From JAFTYO01 sp045611785 (GTDB lineage Bacteria; Pseudomonadota; Alphaproteobacteria; RF32; CAG-239), in the NCBI GenBank assembly GCA_045611785.1, contig JAZKXV010000011.1, positions 1 through 64,000 on the forward strand: a DNA stretch of 64,000 nucleotides, read 5' to 3'. Within the stretch, counting starts at the first letter, position 1. Every line of letters starts with the position of its first letter. The position numbers were made by a program, and so were the translations under genes. Under the pieces are notes generated by a model, which had not been told where the DNA came from, searched no databases, and was given only the letters and a program-made list of their open reading frames with translations. Shown here one piece after another: positions 33,730 through 41,485 of the stretch.

Positions 33730-35180
33730 GTGAACAAAATTTTATATATTATAACGCCATATTCAGCGACGGACATTTCGAACGTGAAAAAATAGGTGAT
33801 TTAATAAACAAAGGCGGCGCTGCAGGAAAAATATATAAAAGCATTACCCACCCTAATTTAGTGGCAAAAATTTTTCATGAAAAAGGCAAAAGCCAAACCA
33901 ACAGAAGAAAACTTGAAGCCATGTTACAAAACAGGCCTAATATCCCTCATTTAAAAATTGACGATCGTGATGTTGTTCAAATTGCATGGCCCGAAGCAAT
34001 TTTAGAAGATGATGAAGGTTTTTGCGTCGGCTATTTAATGCCTTTTATTAACACAGACGAAGCGGTATCTTTAGATCACTTAATGCAAAAAGCCGTGCGT
34101 CAAAAAATAGGTATATCCGAAAGTTATTCTAACCGTTTTTATGCCGCTTGTAATGTCGCCGCAATAGTCGCAGAACTACACAAAAGAGGACACTATATTG
34201 TTGATTTAAAACCGGCTAACGTTTCTGTTTATAAAGATAATATGATTGTTGCAATGTATGATTGCGATGGTTTCTCCATTAAAGGCGAAAACACAAGATA
34301 CCCTGCAGAATTTGTCAGTGATGAATATATATATCCTGAAGGCATGAGCCAAAACTGCGAAGATATGGGCGAAGAACAAGATAAATTTGCTCTTGCTGTC
34401 ATATTATTTAAGCTCTTAAATAATGGTATTCATCCTTTTTCAGGAACTCCCAGAAAGCAAACCGATGAAATGTTATCAATTCAGACCAGAATTGAACAAT
34501 ATCATTACGCTTACGGCTTATGGCCGGATTCCTATCAAGCGTCGCATCCGTACAGTATGCACGAATTTTTTGATAAAAAAACTCTAAACCTATTTGACAG
34601 AGCTTTTATGAAAGATCAAAAAAGGCCAACTGCAAAAGAATGGCAAGAGCATCTTGAAGAGCTTTCTACTCAATTAAAAGATTGCAAAAATAATCCTGAC
34701 CACATTTATTTTACGGCAAAAGGATGTGGTCTTTGCGCTATAGAAGAAAAAATAAAACAAAAATTACAAAAAGTAAAAGACGAAAGTCAAAAACCTATAA
34801 AAATCAGAGGTATGGATATTTCTGAACTCTCAGATGAAAAAAATAAAGAGCTTAAAAAACAAAAACACCGTGAATTTATTAAACTAAATAAAATTACGCT
34901 TTTAGGCATTGTTGCATATTTTATATTCTTTGGAGCAATCAGTTTTATACTAAAACCATACCAAGAGCTCATTGCATCTAGAGGATATTTCTTACAACTT
35001 TTGATAATTGCCATTATCACCAGACTGATTTACAAACTAACAGAAGTTTTACCGCAAAAATTGCCTCTTCTTAAAAACGACATTTTAATTAATATGCTAA
35101 GGATATATGCACCTATTAACTTATTGGTCTGCTTTATCATATTAAATGATTTTGACTTTGCAATCTTTGCATTACCATAA
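33726..35180 (+). CDS. Membrane-anchored divergent protein kinase of the triad
   Basis: A 484-residue protein with an N-terminal eukaryotic-type kinase-like domain and two or three C-terminal transmembrane helices (about 393-412, 424-440, 453-475). Glycine-rich segment NKGGAAGKIYK, ATP lysine Lys48 (LVAKIF), catalytic loop IVDLKPANV (Asp160, Asn165) and a DFG equivalent YDCDGFS (Asp179-Cys-Asp181-Gly). HRD is replaced by IVD. A CGLC pair precedes a charged helical linker. This is the type of kinase found in TerY-P triads. ATG at 33726 overlaps the phosphatase stop. Confidence 0.85.
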   Translation: MSEQNFIYYNAIFSDGHFEREKIGDLINKGGAAGKIYKSITHPNLVAKIFHEKGKSQTNRRKLEAMLQNRPNIPHLKIDDRDVVQIAWPEAILEDDEGFCVGYLMPFINTDEAVSLDHLMQKAVRQKIGISESYSNRFYAACNVAAIVAELHKRGHYIVDLKPANVSVYKDNMIVAMYDCDGFSIKGENTRYPAEFVSDEYIYPEGMSQNCEDMGEEQDKFALAVILFKLLNNGIHPFSGTPRKQTDEMLSIQTRIEQYHYAYGLWPDSYQASHPYSMHEFFDKKTLNLFDRAFMKDQKRPTAKEWQEHLEELSTQLKDCKNNPDHIYFTAKGCGLCAIEEKIKQKLQKVKDESQKPIKIRGMDISELSDEKNKELKKQKHREFIKLNKITLLGIVAYFIFFGAISFILKPYQELIASRGYFLQLLIIAIITRLIYKLTEVLPQKLPLLKNDILINMLRIYAPINLLVCFIILNDFDFAIFALP

Positions 35181-35225
35181 TAATTTTTCACATTAGCAAC
35201 CTCTTCAAAACCCTTATATTCCGCC

Positions 35226-35249
35226 TATAGTATCCTTAAGGAAACTATA
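35226..35249. promoter_or_regulatory. 24-base near-perfect palindrome upstream of the flavin oxidoreductase
   Basis: TATAGT-A-TCCTTAAGGA-A-ACTATA is symmetrical except for one A/A mismatch on each side. It lies 82 bases before the downstream start codon and looks like a dimeric repressor site. Confidence 0.45.
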
Positions 35250-35330
35250 AATACCTAAAGTGCCTACTTTATTTTTGGTAAAATATGCTTATAAGTAAAA
35301 ATAATATTAATTTTAAAAGGAACTACTACA

Positions 35331-36719
35331 TTGAAAAAGTTAAACCCTATCCTGTTATCAGGTAAAGAGGTCCTACCTTTAATTGAAGGTGGAAAAGGTA
35401 TAAACGCCAGTAACGGATATAGCTCAGGAGCATGGGCAAAAGAAAATTGCGTAGGAACATTTTCCGGCGTTACACCTGATGTGTTAGATAACAATGGTAA
35501 AGTAATCATGGAAAACTTTACCAAAACAAAACGTCTTGAAAGACATGAAGAGTTAATTGAATATGCTATCAAAGGCGGAATTTCTCAAGCACAATTAGCT
35601 CATGAAATTTCCGGTGGCAATGGTCGTATTCATATGAATATGCTATGGGAATTAGCTGACTCTCAAAGAACAATTGAAGGTATTTTAGAAGGTGCAAAAG
35701 GCTTAATTCATGGTGTTACATGCGGTGCCGGCTTACCATATCAGTTAGGTGAATTAACTTCTAGATTCGGTGTATATTATTACCCTATCGTATCTTCTGC
35801 CAGAGCTTTCCAAATTTTATGGAAAAGAGCATACTCTAAATGTTCTGAATTTTTAGGCGGTGTTGTTTATGAAGATCCTTGGCTCGCAGGTGGACACAAT
35901 GGTCTTTCAAATGCCGAAGACCCTAACAAACCTGAAGTTCCATACAATCGTTTGGTTGAATTAAGAAAAACTTTGCGAACCTTAGGTTTAGAAAAAACTC
36001 CAATCATTTTAGCTGGTGGTGTTTGGTGCTTAAAAGACTGGGAAGATTATATTGATAATCCAGAAATTGGAGACATTGCTTTCCAACTTGGTACTCGCCC
36101 AATGTTAACTCAAGAAAGCCCAATAAGTGATGCTTGGAAAAAATTACTCCTTAACGTTAAAAAAGGTGATGTAATTTTGCAAAAATTCTCTCCAACAGGT
36201 TTTTATTCTTCAGCAATTAAAAATGAATTTTTATCAAAATTAATTGAACGTAAGAACAATGAAGTTGAATATAAATCAGAACCTGATAATGAATTTAGTT
36301 GTGCACTAGCATTAAATGCTATTCGCTCTGTATATATACGACCACAAGATATGCAAAAAGCACAAAATCAAATTGATTTAGGCTTCAGCGTTGTACAAGA
36401 AACACCTGATAATACAGTTGTATTCTTAACTCCTGCAGAATGGCAACAAATGAAAATTGACAGAGCAGAATGTGCTGGTTGCTTATCTCAATGCCAATTT
36501 TCTTCATGGTCAAAAGCAACTGTTTCTACTGGTAAATTACCAGATCCTAGAACATATTGTATTCACAAAACACTTTATGATGGTGGACATGGTGGCGATG
36601 TTCAAAAAAACCTAATATTTGCTGGCCATCAAGTTTATCGTTTTGCTGAAGATCCTCTGTACAAAAATGGTATTCCTACCACAAAGGAACTTATTGAAGC
36701 TCTTCTTAAAGGCGAATAA
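35331..36719 (+). CDS. NAD(P)H-dependent flavin oxidoreductase / nitronate monooxygenase-like, with Cys-rich C-terminus
   Basis: A 462-residue FMN TIM-barrel protein of the nitronate monooxygenase/2-nitropropane dioxygenase family. Signatures are the GGHNG loop (in DPWLAGGHNG), TPIILAGGVW and FQLGTRPM. The C-terminal ~100 residues carry four cysteines (Cys381, Cys384, Cys388 in CAGCLSQC, and Cys410) that could bind an Fe-S cluster or zinc, which is not part of the basic fold. TTG is the start, with AAGGAA 9 bases upstream. The gene stands alone, with a palindrome upstream and a terminator downstream. The substrate is unknown. Confidence 0.85.
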   Translation: MKKLNPILLSGKEVLPLIEGGKGINASNGYSSGAWAKENCVGTFSGVTPDVLDNNGKVIMENFTKTKRLERHEELIEYAIKGGISQAQLAHEISGGNGRIHMNMLWELADSQRTIEGILEGAKGLIHGVTCGAGLPYQLGELTSRFGVYYYPIVSSARAFQILWKRAYSKCSEFLGGVVYEDPWLAGGHNGLSNAEDPNKPEVPYNRLVELRKTLRTLGLEKTPIILAGGVWCLKDWEDYIDNPEIGDIAFQLGTRPMLTQESPISDAWKKLLLNVKKGDVILQKFSPTGFYSSAIKNEFLSKLIERKNNEVEYKSEPDNEFSCALALNAIRSVYIRPQDMQKAQNQIDLGFSVVQETPDNTVVFLTPAEWQQMKIDRAECAGCLSQCQFSSWSKATVSTGKLPDPRTYCIHKTLYDGGHGGDVQKNLIFAGHQVYRFAEDPLYKNGIPTTKELIEALLKGE

Positions 36720-36732
36720 TTTATATAAAAAT

Positions 36733-36779
36733 AAAAACTCCCTTGTTATTTTCAAGGGAGTTTTTATTTATGATGATAA
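36733..36779 (+). terminator. Terminator after the flavin oxidoreductase
   Basis: A 12-bp perfect stem (36733-36744 with 36764-36775) followed by a T-rich tract. Confidence 0.85.
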
Positions 36780-36870
36780 CAAAAATGATAAAAACACTTT
36801 ACATAAAACAAATATTTTGCTAAAATTGATACTGCTTAAAAATTATTAACATTTAAAAATTATCTTTATT

Positions 36871-37689
36871 ATGAAAAAGTTAGTTAAATTTGTGATTATC
36901 ACAGTATCCTCTCTCATCATTCTGGGAGTTCTGGGAGTTTTTGTTTTTAAGAACACTACAACTATCGTTTACCCTGGTGAAGGCGGTGTTAAAACTGTTT
37001 TCGGTGAACCTATTCTCAAAACACAACACGGTCTTGTTTGGCGTTTTCCGGGCGTTTCTGAAGTTGCCGTTTATAACACCAAGCAGCAAAATGCCGATTA
37101 TGACGGTATTCAGCTTAAGGCTTCCAACCTTCAAAACGTGTATTTGTCTGCCGCAGTTACATATAAGGTAAACGACGAAAACTTGCCTCTTATGGTTCAA
37201 GAATATGACATGAACAACTATGTTCAAGAGATTTTATCTCCAAAAGTTGAAGCGGCCATTCAGGATGCCGTCGGCAAAAATGATATTTGGCTATTGGTTA
37301 CCGACAAACAAATGGTAACAGATGCCATTGCATACATTTTGACCGACAAACTTGCTAAAGACAACTATCTGTTAATTGCCGATGTTAACCTTAAAAGCTA
37401 TAAGTTTGATAAAGAATACGAACAGACAGTTATCGATAAGTTAACAACCGAAGTTTTGCTTGAAAAGGCCAAAATCCAGACCGAAATTGCACGTGAGGAA
37501 GCAGCTCAAATGCTTGAAAAAGCAATGGTTGACCCTCAAGTTGCAAAAGAAATGTCAAAAGCCATTTCCAACCCTCTTATCATAAAGTATGAGGCAATGA
37601 AGGCTTTGCAAAATTGGGACGGTAAGGCTCCTTCTACCATTTTAAGCGGTGCAGAAAATGCTCTGCCTATAATCGGTATCAGCAAGTAA
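36871..37689 (+). CDS. SPFH/prohibitin (HflC-like) membrane protein
   Basis: A 272-residue protein with one N-terminal transmembrane helix (FVIITVSSLIILGVLGVFVF) and an SPFH domain (PGEGGVKTVFGEPILKTQHGL, ASNLQNVYLSAAVTYKV) followed by a helical, alanine-glutamate-rich coiled-coil region. SPFH proteins form membrane rings that scaffold or protect membrane proteins. No Shine-Dalgarno precedes the ATG (leader TTATCTTTATT). It forms a pair with the membrane protein 34 bases downstream, which may be a partner. The composition and lack of a ribosome binding site suggest transfer. Confidence 0.82.
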   Translation: MKKLVKFVIITVSSLIILGVLGVFVFKNTTTIVYPGEGGVKTVFGEPILKTQHGLVWRFPGVSEVAVYNTKQQNADYDGIQLKASNLQNVYLSAAVTYKVNDENLPLMVQEYDMNNYVQEILSPKVEAAIQDAVGKNDIWLLVTDKQMVTDAIAYILTDKLAKDNYLLIADVNLKSYKFDKEYEQTVIDKLTTEVLLEKAKIQTEIAREEAAQMLEKAMVDPQVAKEMSKAISNPLIIKYEAMKALQNWDGKAPSTILSGAENALPIIGISK

Positions 37690-37723
37690 TTAAACCAGTC
37701 TCTAACTTAAAAACAAAAAAACA

Positions 37724-38218
37724 ATGAACGATATTGTATGGCTCACGCCAACTTGGACAATAGTTTTCATCTTGGCCATTGTAACACTTTGTGTTACTGT
37801 CTTTTGGGATAATATTGCAAAAATGTTTACCGCAATAGGAACCGATGTTGGAAACAATGTAAAAACTCACCTCGGAAACAAAAGTATTAAAGAGTATATT
37901 TTAGGCAATTTATGGATTATCAGGACTATCGTTGCTGTTTGTATATATGCCTTTGTGATAAGAGAAACAGGTAATTTCAGTCTTTGGGTAGTAGGTATTG
38001 TAACGGGTGTTGTTTTCCTCATATACACATTAACCTACTTATTCGATGAATTTGGAGATGATTGGGTAGATGTCGTAAAATCTTTTATTTTCTTTACGGT
38101 GTTTGTCGGATTAATTGGTATTACACTCTGTTCTTTTATGTTTGCTTCAATAAAAACCGCACTAATCTGCATTATTATAACCATAATAACAACATTTATG
38201 CTGCCTAAAGATTTTTAG
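37724..38218 (+). CDS. Polytopic membrane protein, partner of the SPFH gene
   Basis: A 164-residue protein with about four transmembrane helices (near residues 11-30, 65-80, 87-107, 118-160). No family is recognised. It follows the SPFH gene by 34 bases, with a terminator after it, so the two form a transcription unit. There is no Shine-Dalgarno, only an A-rich leader. A role together with the SPFH scaffold, as with NfeD-type partners, is possible but it does not look like NfeD. Confidence 0.6.
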   Translation: MNDIVWLTPTWTIVFILAIVTLCVTVFWDNIAKMFTAIGTDVGNNVKTHLGNKSIKEYILGNLWIIRTIVAVCIYAFVIRETGNFSLWVVGIVTGVVFLIYTLTYLFDEFGDDWVDVVKSFIFFTVFVGLIGITLCSFMFASIKTALICIIITIITTFMLPKDF

Positions 38219-38244
38219 CTGGGTGATTGGGACTAACAAACTCT

Positions 38245-38275
38245 AAAAGAGTGGGAATTTCCCACTCTTTTTTAT
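38245..38275 (+). terminator. Terminator after the SPFH/membrane pair
   Basis: AAAAGAGTGGGA (38245-38256) pairs with TCCCACTCTTTT (38260-38271) and is followed by T. It resembles the terminator at 21511 with compensating changes. Confidence 0.9.
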
Positions 38276-38289
38276 TTTAGATAATAACA

Positions 38290-38318
38290 TTGACAAATTG
38301 TCAAATTTGGAGTACACA
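38290..38318 (+). promoter_or_regulatory. Predicted promoter of the 38348 gene
   Basis: TTGACA (38290-38295), 17-base spacer and TACACA (38313-38318); the -35 region lies in a short palindrome TTGACAAATTGTCAA. Confidence 0.5.
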
Positions 38319-38347
38319 ATATTTATAAACTTATAATCTTGTCAATT

Positions 38348-38869
38348 ATGAATAAATCTCAAAATGCCACAATCGGCGAAACACAGAACATCATTCAAAT
38401 TAGAGCAAATCTTGAATGTCTTGAAAAACAACTTCCAAAGGAAAAAGCTTTAGAGCTCGCAAAACGTATCAGACCGGTAATGAGCAAAAATGAAATCAAC
38501 CGTTTGAGCATTTTCAACGACCCTGAGCGCATAAAATATTGGGTCGACGGATGCAAAATTTACAATCAGAGTTATAGCTTTAACGCCAACATCTTCCATT
38601 ACGGTAAAGCCTTAAACCTAAAGCCGATAGCACAGATAACTACTTATCACAAATGTGGCCATCCGCTTCTGGTAAAACCTTCGGTTTATGAAGTTCTTTA
38701 TCAAATACCATCAGAGTTGCTAAATGATGTTGTTGCTTTTGAGCTTTATGCACCAAGCAATCATGCTATTGATATATACAGCTCTATCATCGACAGGCAC
38801 GTTTTAACTTGTATATTATATACAGGCACAATGCCGGACGACATCAAAGAACAGCCCATTGAATGGTAA
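38348..38869 (+). CDS. Hypothetical protein, accessory class without Shine-Dalgarno
   Basis: A 173-residue soluble protein, unrecognised. The N-terminal 60 residues are helical (TQNIIQIRANLECLEKQLPK), the rest mixed (YHKCGHPLLVKPSVYEVLYQI). No signal peptide or membrane helix. ATG at 38348 is preferred to a TTG nine bases earlier, which would add MSI. The leader has no Shine-Dalgarno. It has its own promoter and a terminator shared with mltG on the other strand. Confidence 0.6.
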   Translation: MNKSQNATIGETQNIIQIRANLECLEKQLPKEKALELAKRIRPVMSKNEINRLSIFNDPERIKYWVDGCKIYNQSYSFNANIFHYGKALNLKPIAQITTYHKCGHPLLVKPSVYEVLYQIPSELLNDVVAFELYAPSNHAIDIYSSIIDRHVLTCILYTGTMPDDIKEQPIEW

Positions 38870-38875
38870 ATTTCA

Positions 38876-38907
38876 AAAAAGAGCGGAAACCCCGCTCTTT
38901 TTTTTAT
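38876..38907. terminator. Terminator between the 38348 gene and convergent mltG
   Basis: An 11-bp perfect stem (AAAAAGAGCGG with its complement) with a 5-base loop and a long T-run on the plus strand. Confidence 0.9.
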
Positions 38908-39866
38908 TTTCTTATCTTTTTAATCCACTTTTGCACATTTTGGTTATGCTCTTTTAATGTTTTAGCAAAGTTATGCCCACCTTCACCATCAGCAACAAAA
39001 TAAAAATAAGGTGTGTTTGCAGGATTCGCCGCTGCCTTTAACGCCTCTATTCCCGGATTACAAATCGGCTTTGGCGGAAGACCGACATATTTATATGTGT
39101 TATAAGGGCTATCAATTTGCAAATCTTTTCTTTTTAATGAACGCCCTAATTCTATTTTACCTTGTGTAATTGCATAAATCACTGTCGGATCTGTCTGCAA
39201 AAGCATTTTTTTATTTAATCTGTTTATGAAAACTGAAGCGACTTTTTCTCTTTCAGCACTAACACCTGTTTCTTTTTCAATTATTGAAGCTAAAATCAAC
39301 ATCTCCTCAGCTGAATTTAAGGGCAATCCCTCAACTCGTTGATTCCAGATTTTCAACAAATTATTTTCCATAGCTTGCTGAGCTTGTTTTATAATATCTG
39401 ATTTTTTTGTTCCTTTATTAAAAGTATAAGTTTCCGGTAATACAGATCCTTCTTCCACGGCGAAGTCTATTGTTCCTATTAAATTTTTATTTGCATTTAT
39501 TAAATTTACAATTTGTTGAGAAGTCAAACCCTCCGGAATGGTTACTTTATACATTATCACATTATTTGAAGATATTGTATTTAATACATCAATAAGAGAG
39601 CTATCAGATTCAATTAAAAATTCACCGGCCTTAAGCTTTTTATCATAACCGTACACTCTTATTGCCAACCTGACAATTAACTCATGTGGCACTAACTGAT
39701 TTTTCATCAACTGCTTTGCTAAAGTCCTTGCACCGGCACCTTGAGGCATATCAACAACAAACTCTTGCTTTATCGGCAATGGCGATTTTACCATATTATC
39801 AAACCATGATGCAAAAATAGTACATGCTAAAGCCCCGAACAAAAACAAAAAAAACAATTTACGCAT
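38904..39866 (-). CDS. mltG: Endolytic murein transglycosylase MltG
   Basis: Inner-membrane lytic transglycosylase that ends growing glycan strands. The 320-residue protein has an N-terminal transmembrane helix, a LysM-like region and the YceG catalytic domain, with the catalytic Glu197 in ASIIEKET and the conserved LLQTDPTVIYA and PYNTYKYVGLPPKPICNPG blocks. Length is normal. In many bacteria mltG lies beside fabF/acpP; here its neighbours are a YgjP-like peptidase and an accessory gene. Confidence 0.95.
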   Translation of the reverse strand: MRKLFFLFLFGALACTIFASWFDNMVKSPLPIKQEFVVDMPQGAGARTLAKQLMKNQLVPHELIVRLAIRVYGYDKKLKAGEFLIESDSSLIDVLNTISSNNVIMYKVTIPEGLTSQQIVNLINANKNLIGTIDFAVEEGSVLPETYTFNKGTKKSDIIKQAQQAMENNLLKIWNQRVEGLPLNSAEEMLILASIIEKETGVSAEREKVASVFINRLNKKMLLQTDPTVIYAITQGKIELGRSLKRKDLQIDSPYNTYKYVGLPPKPICNPGIEALKAAANPANTPYFYFVADGEGGHNFAKTLKEHNQNVQKWIKKIRK

Positions 39867-39926
39867 AGTTAAACTTTCATATTAAAAACATATTGAATAT
39901 ATAAATTACAGAACTTAATTTTTTCT

Positions 39927-40637
39927 TTAGCGATATAAAAAAAGTTTGTTTCCGTTTAGTTTAAGCCATTTTTTGCCGATTGATGCTTCAGGATAAAGTT
40001 CTTTAACACACTTCCAAAAAGCATACGAATGATTTTGATGTTTTAAATGAGCCACTTCGTGAGCAACTAAATATTTAATAGCCTCTGTCGGAGCCAATGC
40101 AATCCGCCAGCTATAATTTATATTATTTAAACTTGAACAACTTCCCCACCGAGATTTTGTATCTTTTATTTGAACCTTTTCTACGTGGCAACTTATTTTA
40201 TCAGCCATCTCTCGTGATAATTTCAGAAGCTCTTTTTTTGCTTCTTTCTTAATGTAATCCTTTACTCTTCGATGTAAAAAAACAGCATCACCTCCAACAA
40301 AGACCGTATTATTTTCTTTGTATGTCGCTCTGTTAGAGTGTTCTACATAACAAATTTTAACATCTTCACCTAAAAAGCTAAAAATTTCTCCATCTTGAAA
40401 ATCTTTAGTTTGCGGAATTTTTGCTAAACGCTCAATTACCCAATCTTGCTTTGATAAAACAAACTCGTAAGCTTTCTTTTTAGAACATAATTTAGGCATT
40501 GTTAACACAGCTTGAATATTTTTTGTATCAATGCGCAAAGTTAATCTTTTATACTTAAAAGAGCTCATAACTTTTAAGTCAAAATCAAATGCTGATTGTA
40601 GATCAAAGGTCTTGCCAGTCAACAATGTAATTTTCAT
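39927..40637 (-). CDS. YgjP-like zinc metallopeptidase (M48-type, UPF0758-independent)
   Basis: A 236-residue predicted metal-dependent hydrolase of the YgjP/DUF45 (WLM-like) family. It has the signature TKSRWGSCSS and the zinc motif His193-Glu194-x-x-His197 in VAHEVAHLKHQNHSYAFW. ATG at 40637 is chosen because GAGG lies nine bases before it; the frame continues 27 bases upstream. The start lies within the end of the YcgN-like gene, so translation is coupled. The natural substrate is not known for the family. Confidence 0.87.
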   Translation of the reverse strand: MKITLLTGKTFDLQSAFDFDLKVMSSFKYKRLTLRIDTKNIQAVLTMPKLCSKKKAYEFVLSKQDWVIERLAKIPQTKDFQDGEIFSFLGEDVKICYVEHSNRATYKENNTVFVGGDAVFLHRRVKDYIKKEAKKELLKLSREMADKISCHVEKVQIKDTKSRWGSCSSLNNINYSWRIALAPTEAIKYLVAHEVAHLKHQNHSYAFWKCVKELYPEASIGKKWLKLNGNKLFLYR

Positions 40638-41109
40638 AATCATCAACCTCTGATTCGTTAACAATCTTTCTGTTTACAAGAGAAAAACCCTGTTCATGTA
40701 CACTAGATGCTTTCCCCGTAATTAAAGGGTGCCAACTTGGTAAATCATATCCGTTATCAAGAAGCCAATATGCACATGTTTTTGGAAGCCAACGAGGCTT
40801 TTCTCTAACAGCATTTAAATCTATATCTCTGCAATCCGGCACAACCTCAAACCTATGCGCATATATTTTGCATAAGCAGTTTTTACAATTTAGAAAACGA
40901 CAGTGTGTATTGGTAAACTTAATTTTTCCCTTAATTTCAAGCTTGTTTAAACAACATTTACCGCAACCATCACATAAGAGTTCCCACTCATCTTTGCTCA
41001 TATCCTCAAGCTTTTTATGCTTCCAAAAATATGGATCAATCCCTTTTAAATCGTCATAACGATCTTGCGGAGAATATTCTGTTTCTAAATCTATTTCTGT
41101 TTCACTCAT
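40603..41109 (-). CDS. YcgN/UPF0260 family cysteine-cluster protein
   Basis: A 168-residue protein of the YcgN (UPF0260, YkgJ-like) family, characterised by eight conserved cysteines thought to bind zinc or iron: CDGCGKCC, CRFLNC, CLC and PDC. The tail NYIVDWQDL is typical. Its ATG overlaps the stop codon of the upstream paralogue (ATGA), a sign of tight coupling. The function of the family is not established. Confidence 0.88.
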   Translation of the reverse strand: MSETEIDLETEYSPQDRYDDLKGIDPYFWKHKKLEDMSKDEWELLCDGCGKCCLNKLEIKGKIKFTNTHCRFLNCKNCLCKIYAHRFEVVPDCRDIDLNAVREKPRWLPKTCAYWLLDNGYDLPSWHPLITGKASSVHEQGFSLVNRKIVNESEVDDYENYIVDWQDL

Positions 41110-41483
41110 AGGTCGTCCCAATCAACAATATAATCTTCTATATTTTCCGGATTTACTAAAGTTTCGGACACACATCTGCCTTTAATTGATTTGTGCTTAA
41201 CATCAGGCATATTTTCAAACAGTTTGCGATAAGCACAAGTTTTAGGCATCCATTGAAGTTTATCTACATTATCTTTTGTAAGTTTTAAACACTCCGGCAC
41301 CAACTCACATCTTTTAGAATAAACTGTACACTTGCAGGTTTCTTGATCAAAATATTTGCATACCACATTGGTATAATATATTTCATTTGTATCTTCATCT
41401 TGAAGTTTTATCAAACAACATTTGCCACAATTAGTGCAAATATTTTCCCACTCTTCATTTGTATAATCTTCAATTTTTTTCAT
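41106..41483 (-). CDS. Second YcgN/UPF0260 paralogue
   Basis: A 125-residue paralogue of the following gene, with the same cysteine pattern (CTNCGKCC, CKYFDQETCKC, ELVPECL) and the end DYIVDWDDL, but shorter by about 40 residues at the N-terminus. It begins two bases after the dnaB stop and overlaps the next gene by four bases, so dnaB, the two YcgN genes and the YgjP-like gene look like one transcript. Two adjacent copies are uncommon, in my knowledge; most genomes carry one. Confidence 0.87.
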   Translation of the reverse strand: MKKIEDYTNEEWENICTNCGKCCLIKLQDEDTNEIYYTNVVCKYFDQETCKCTVYSKRCELVPECLKLTKDNVDKLQWMPKTCAYRKLFENMPDVKHKSIKGRCVSETLVNPENIEDYIVDWDDL

Positions 41484-41485
41484 AA

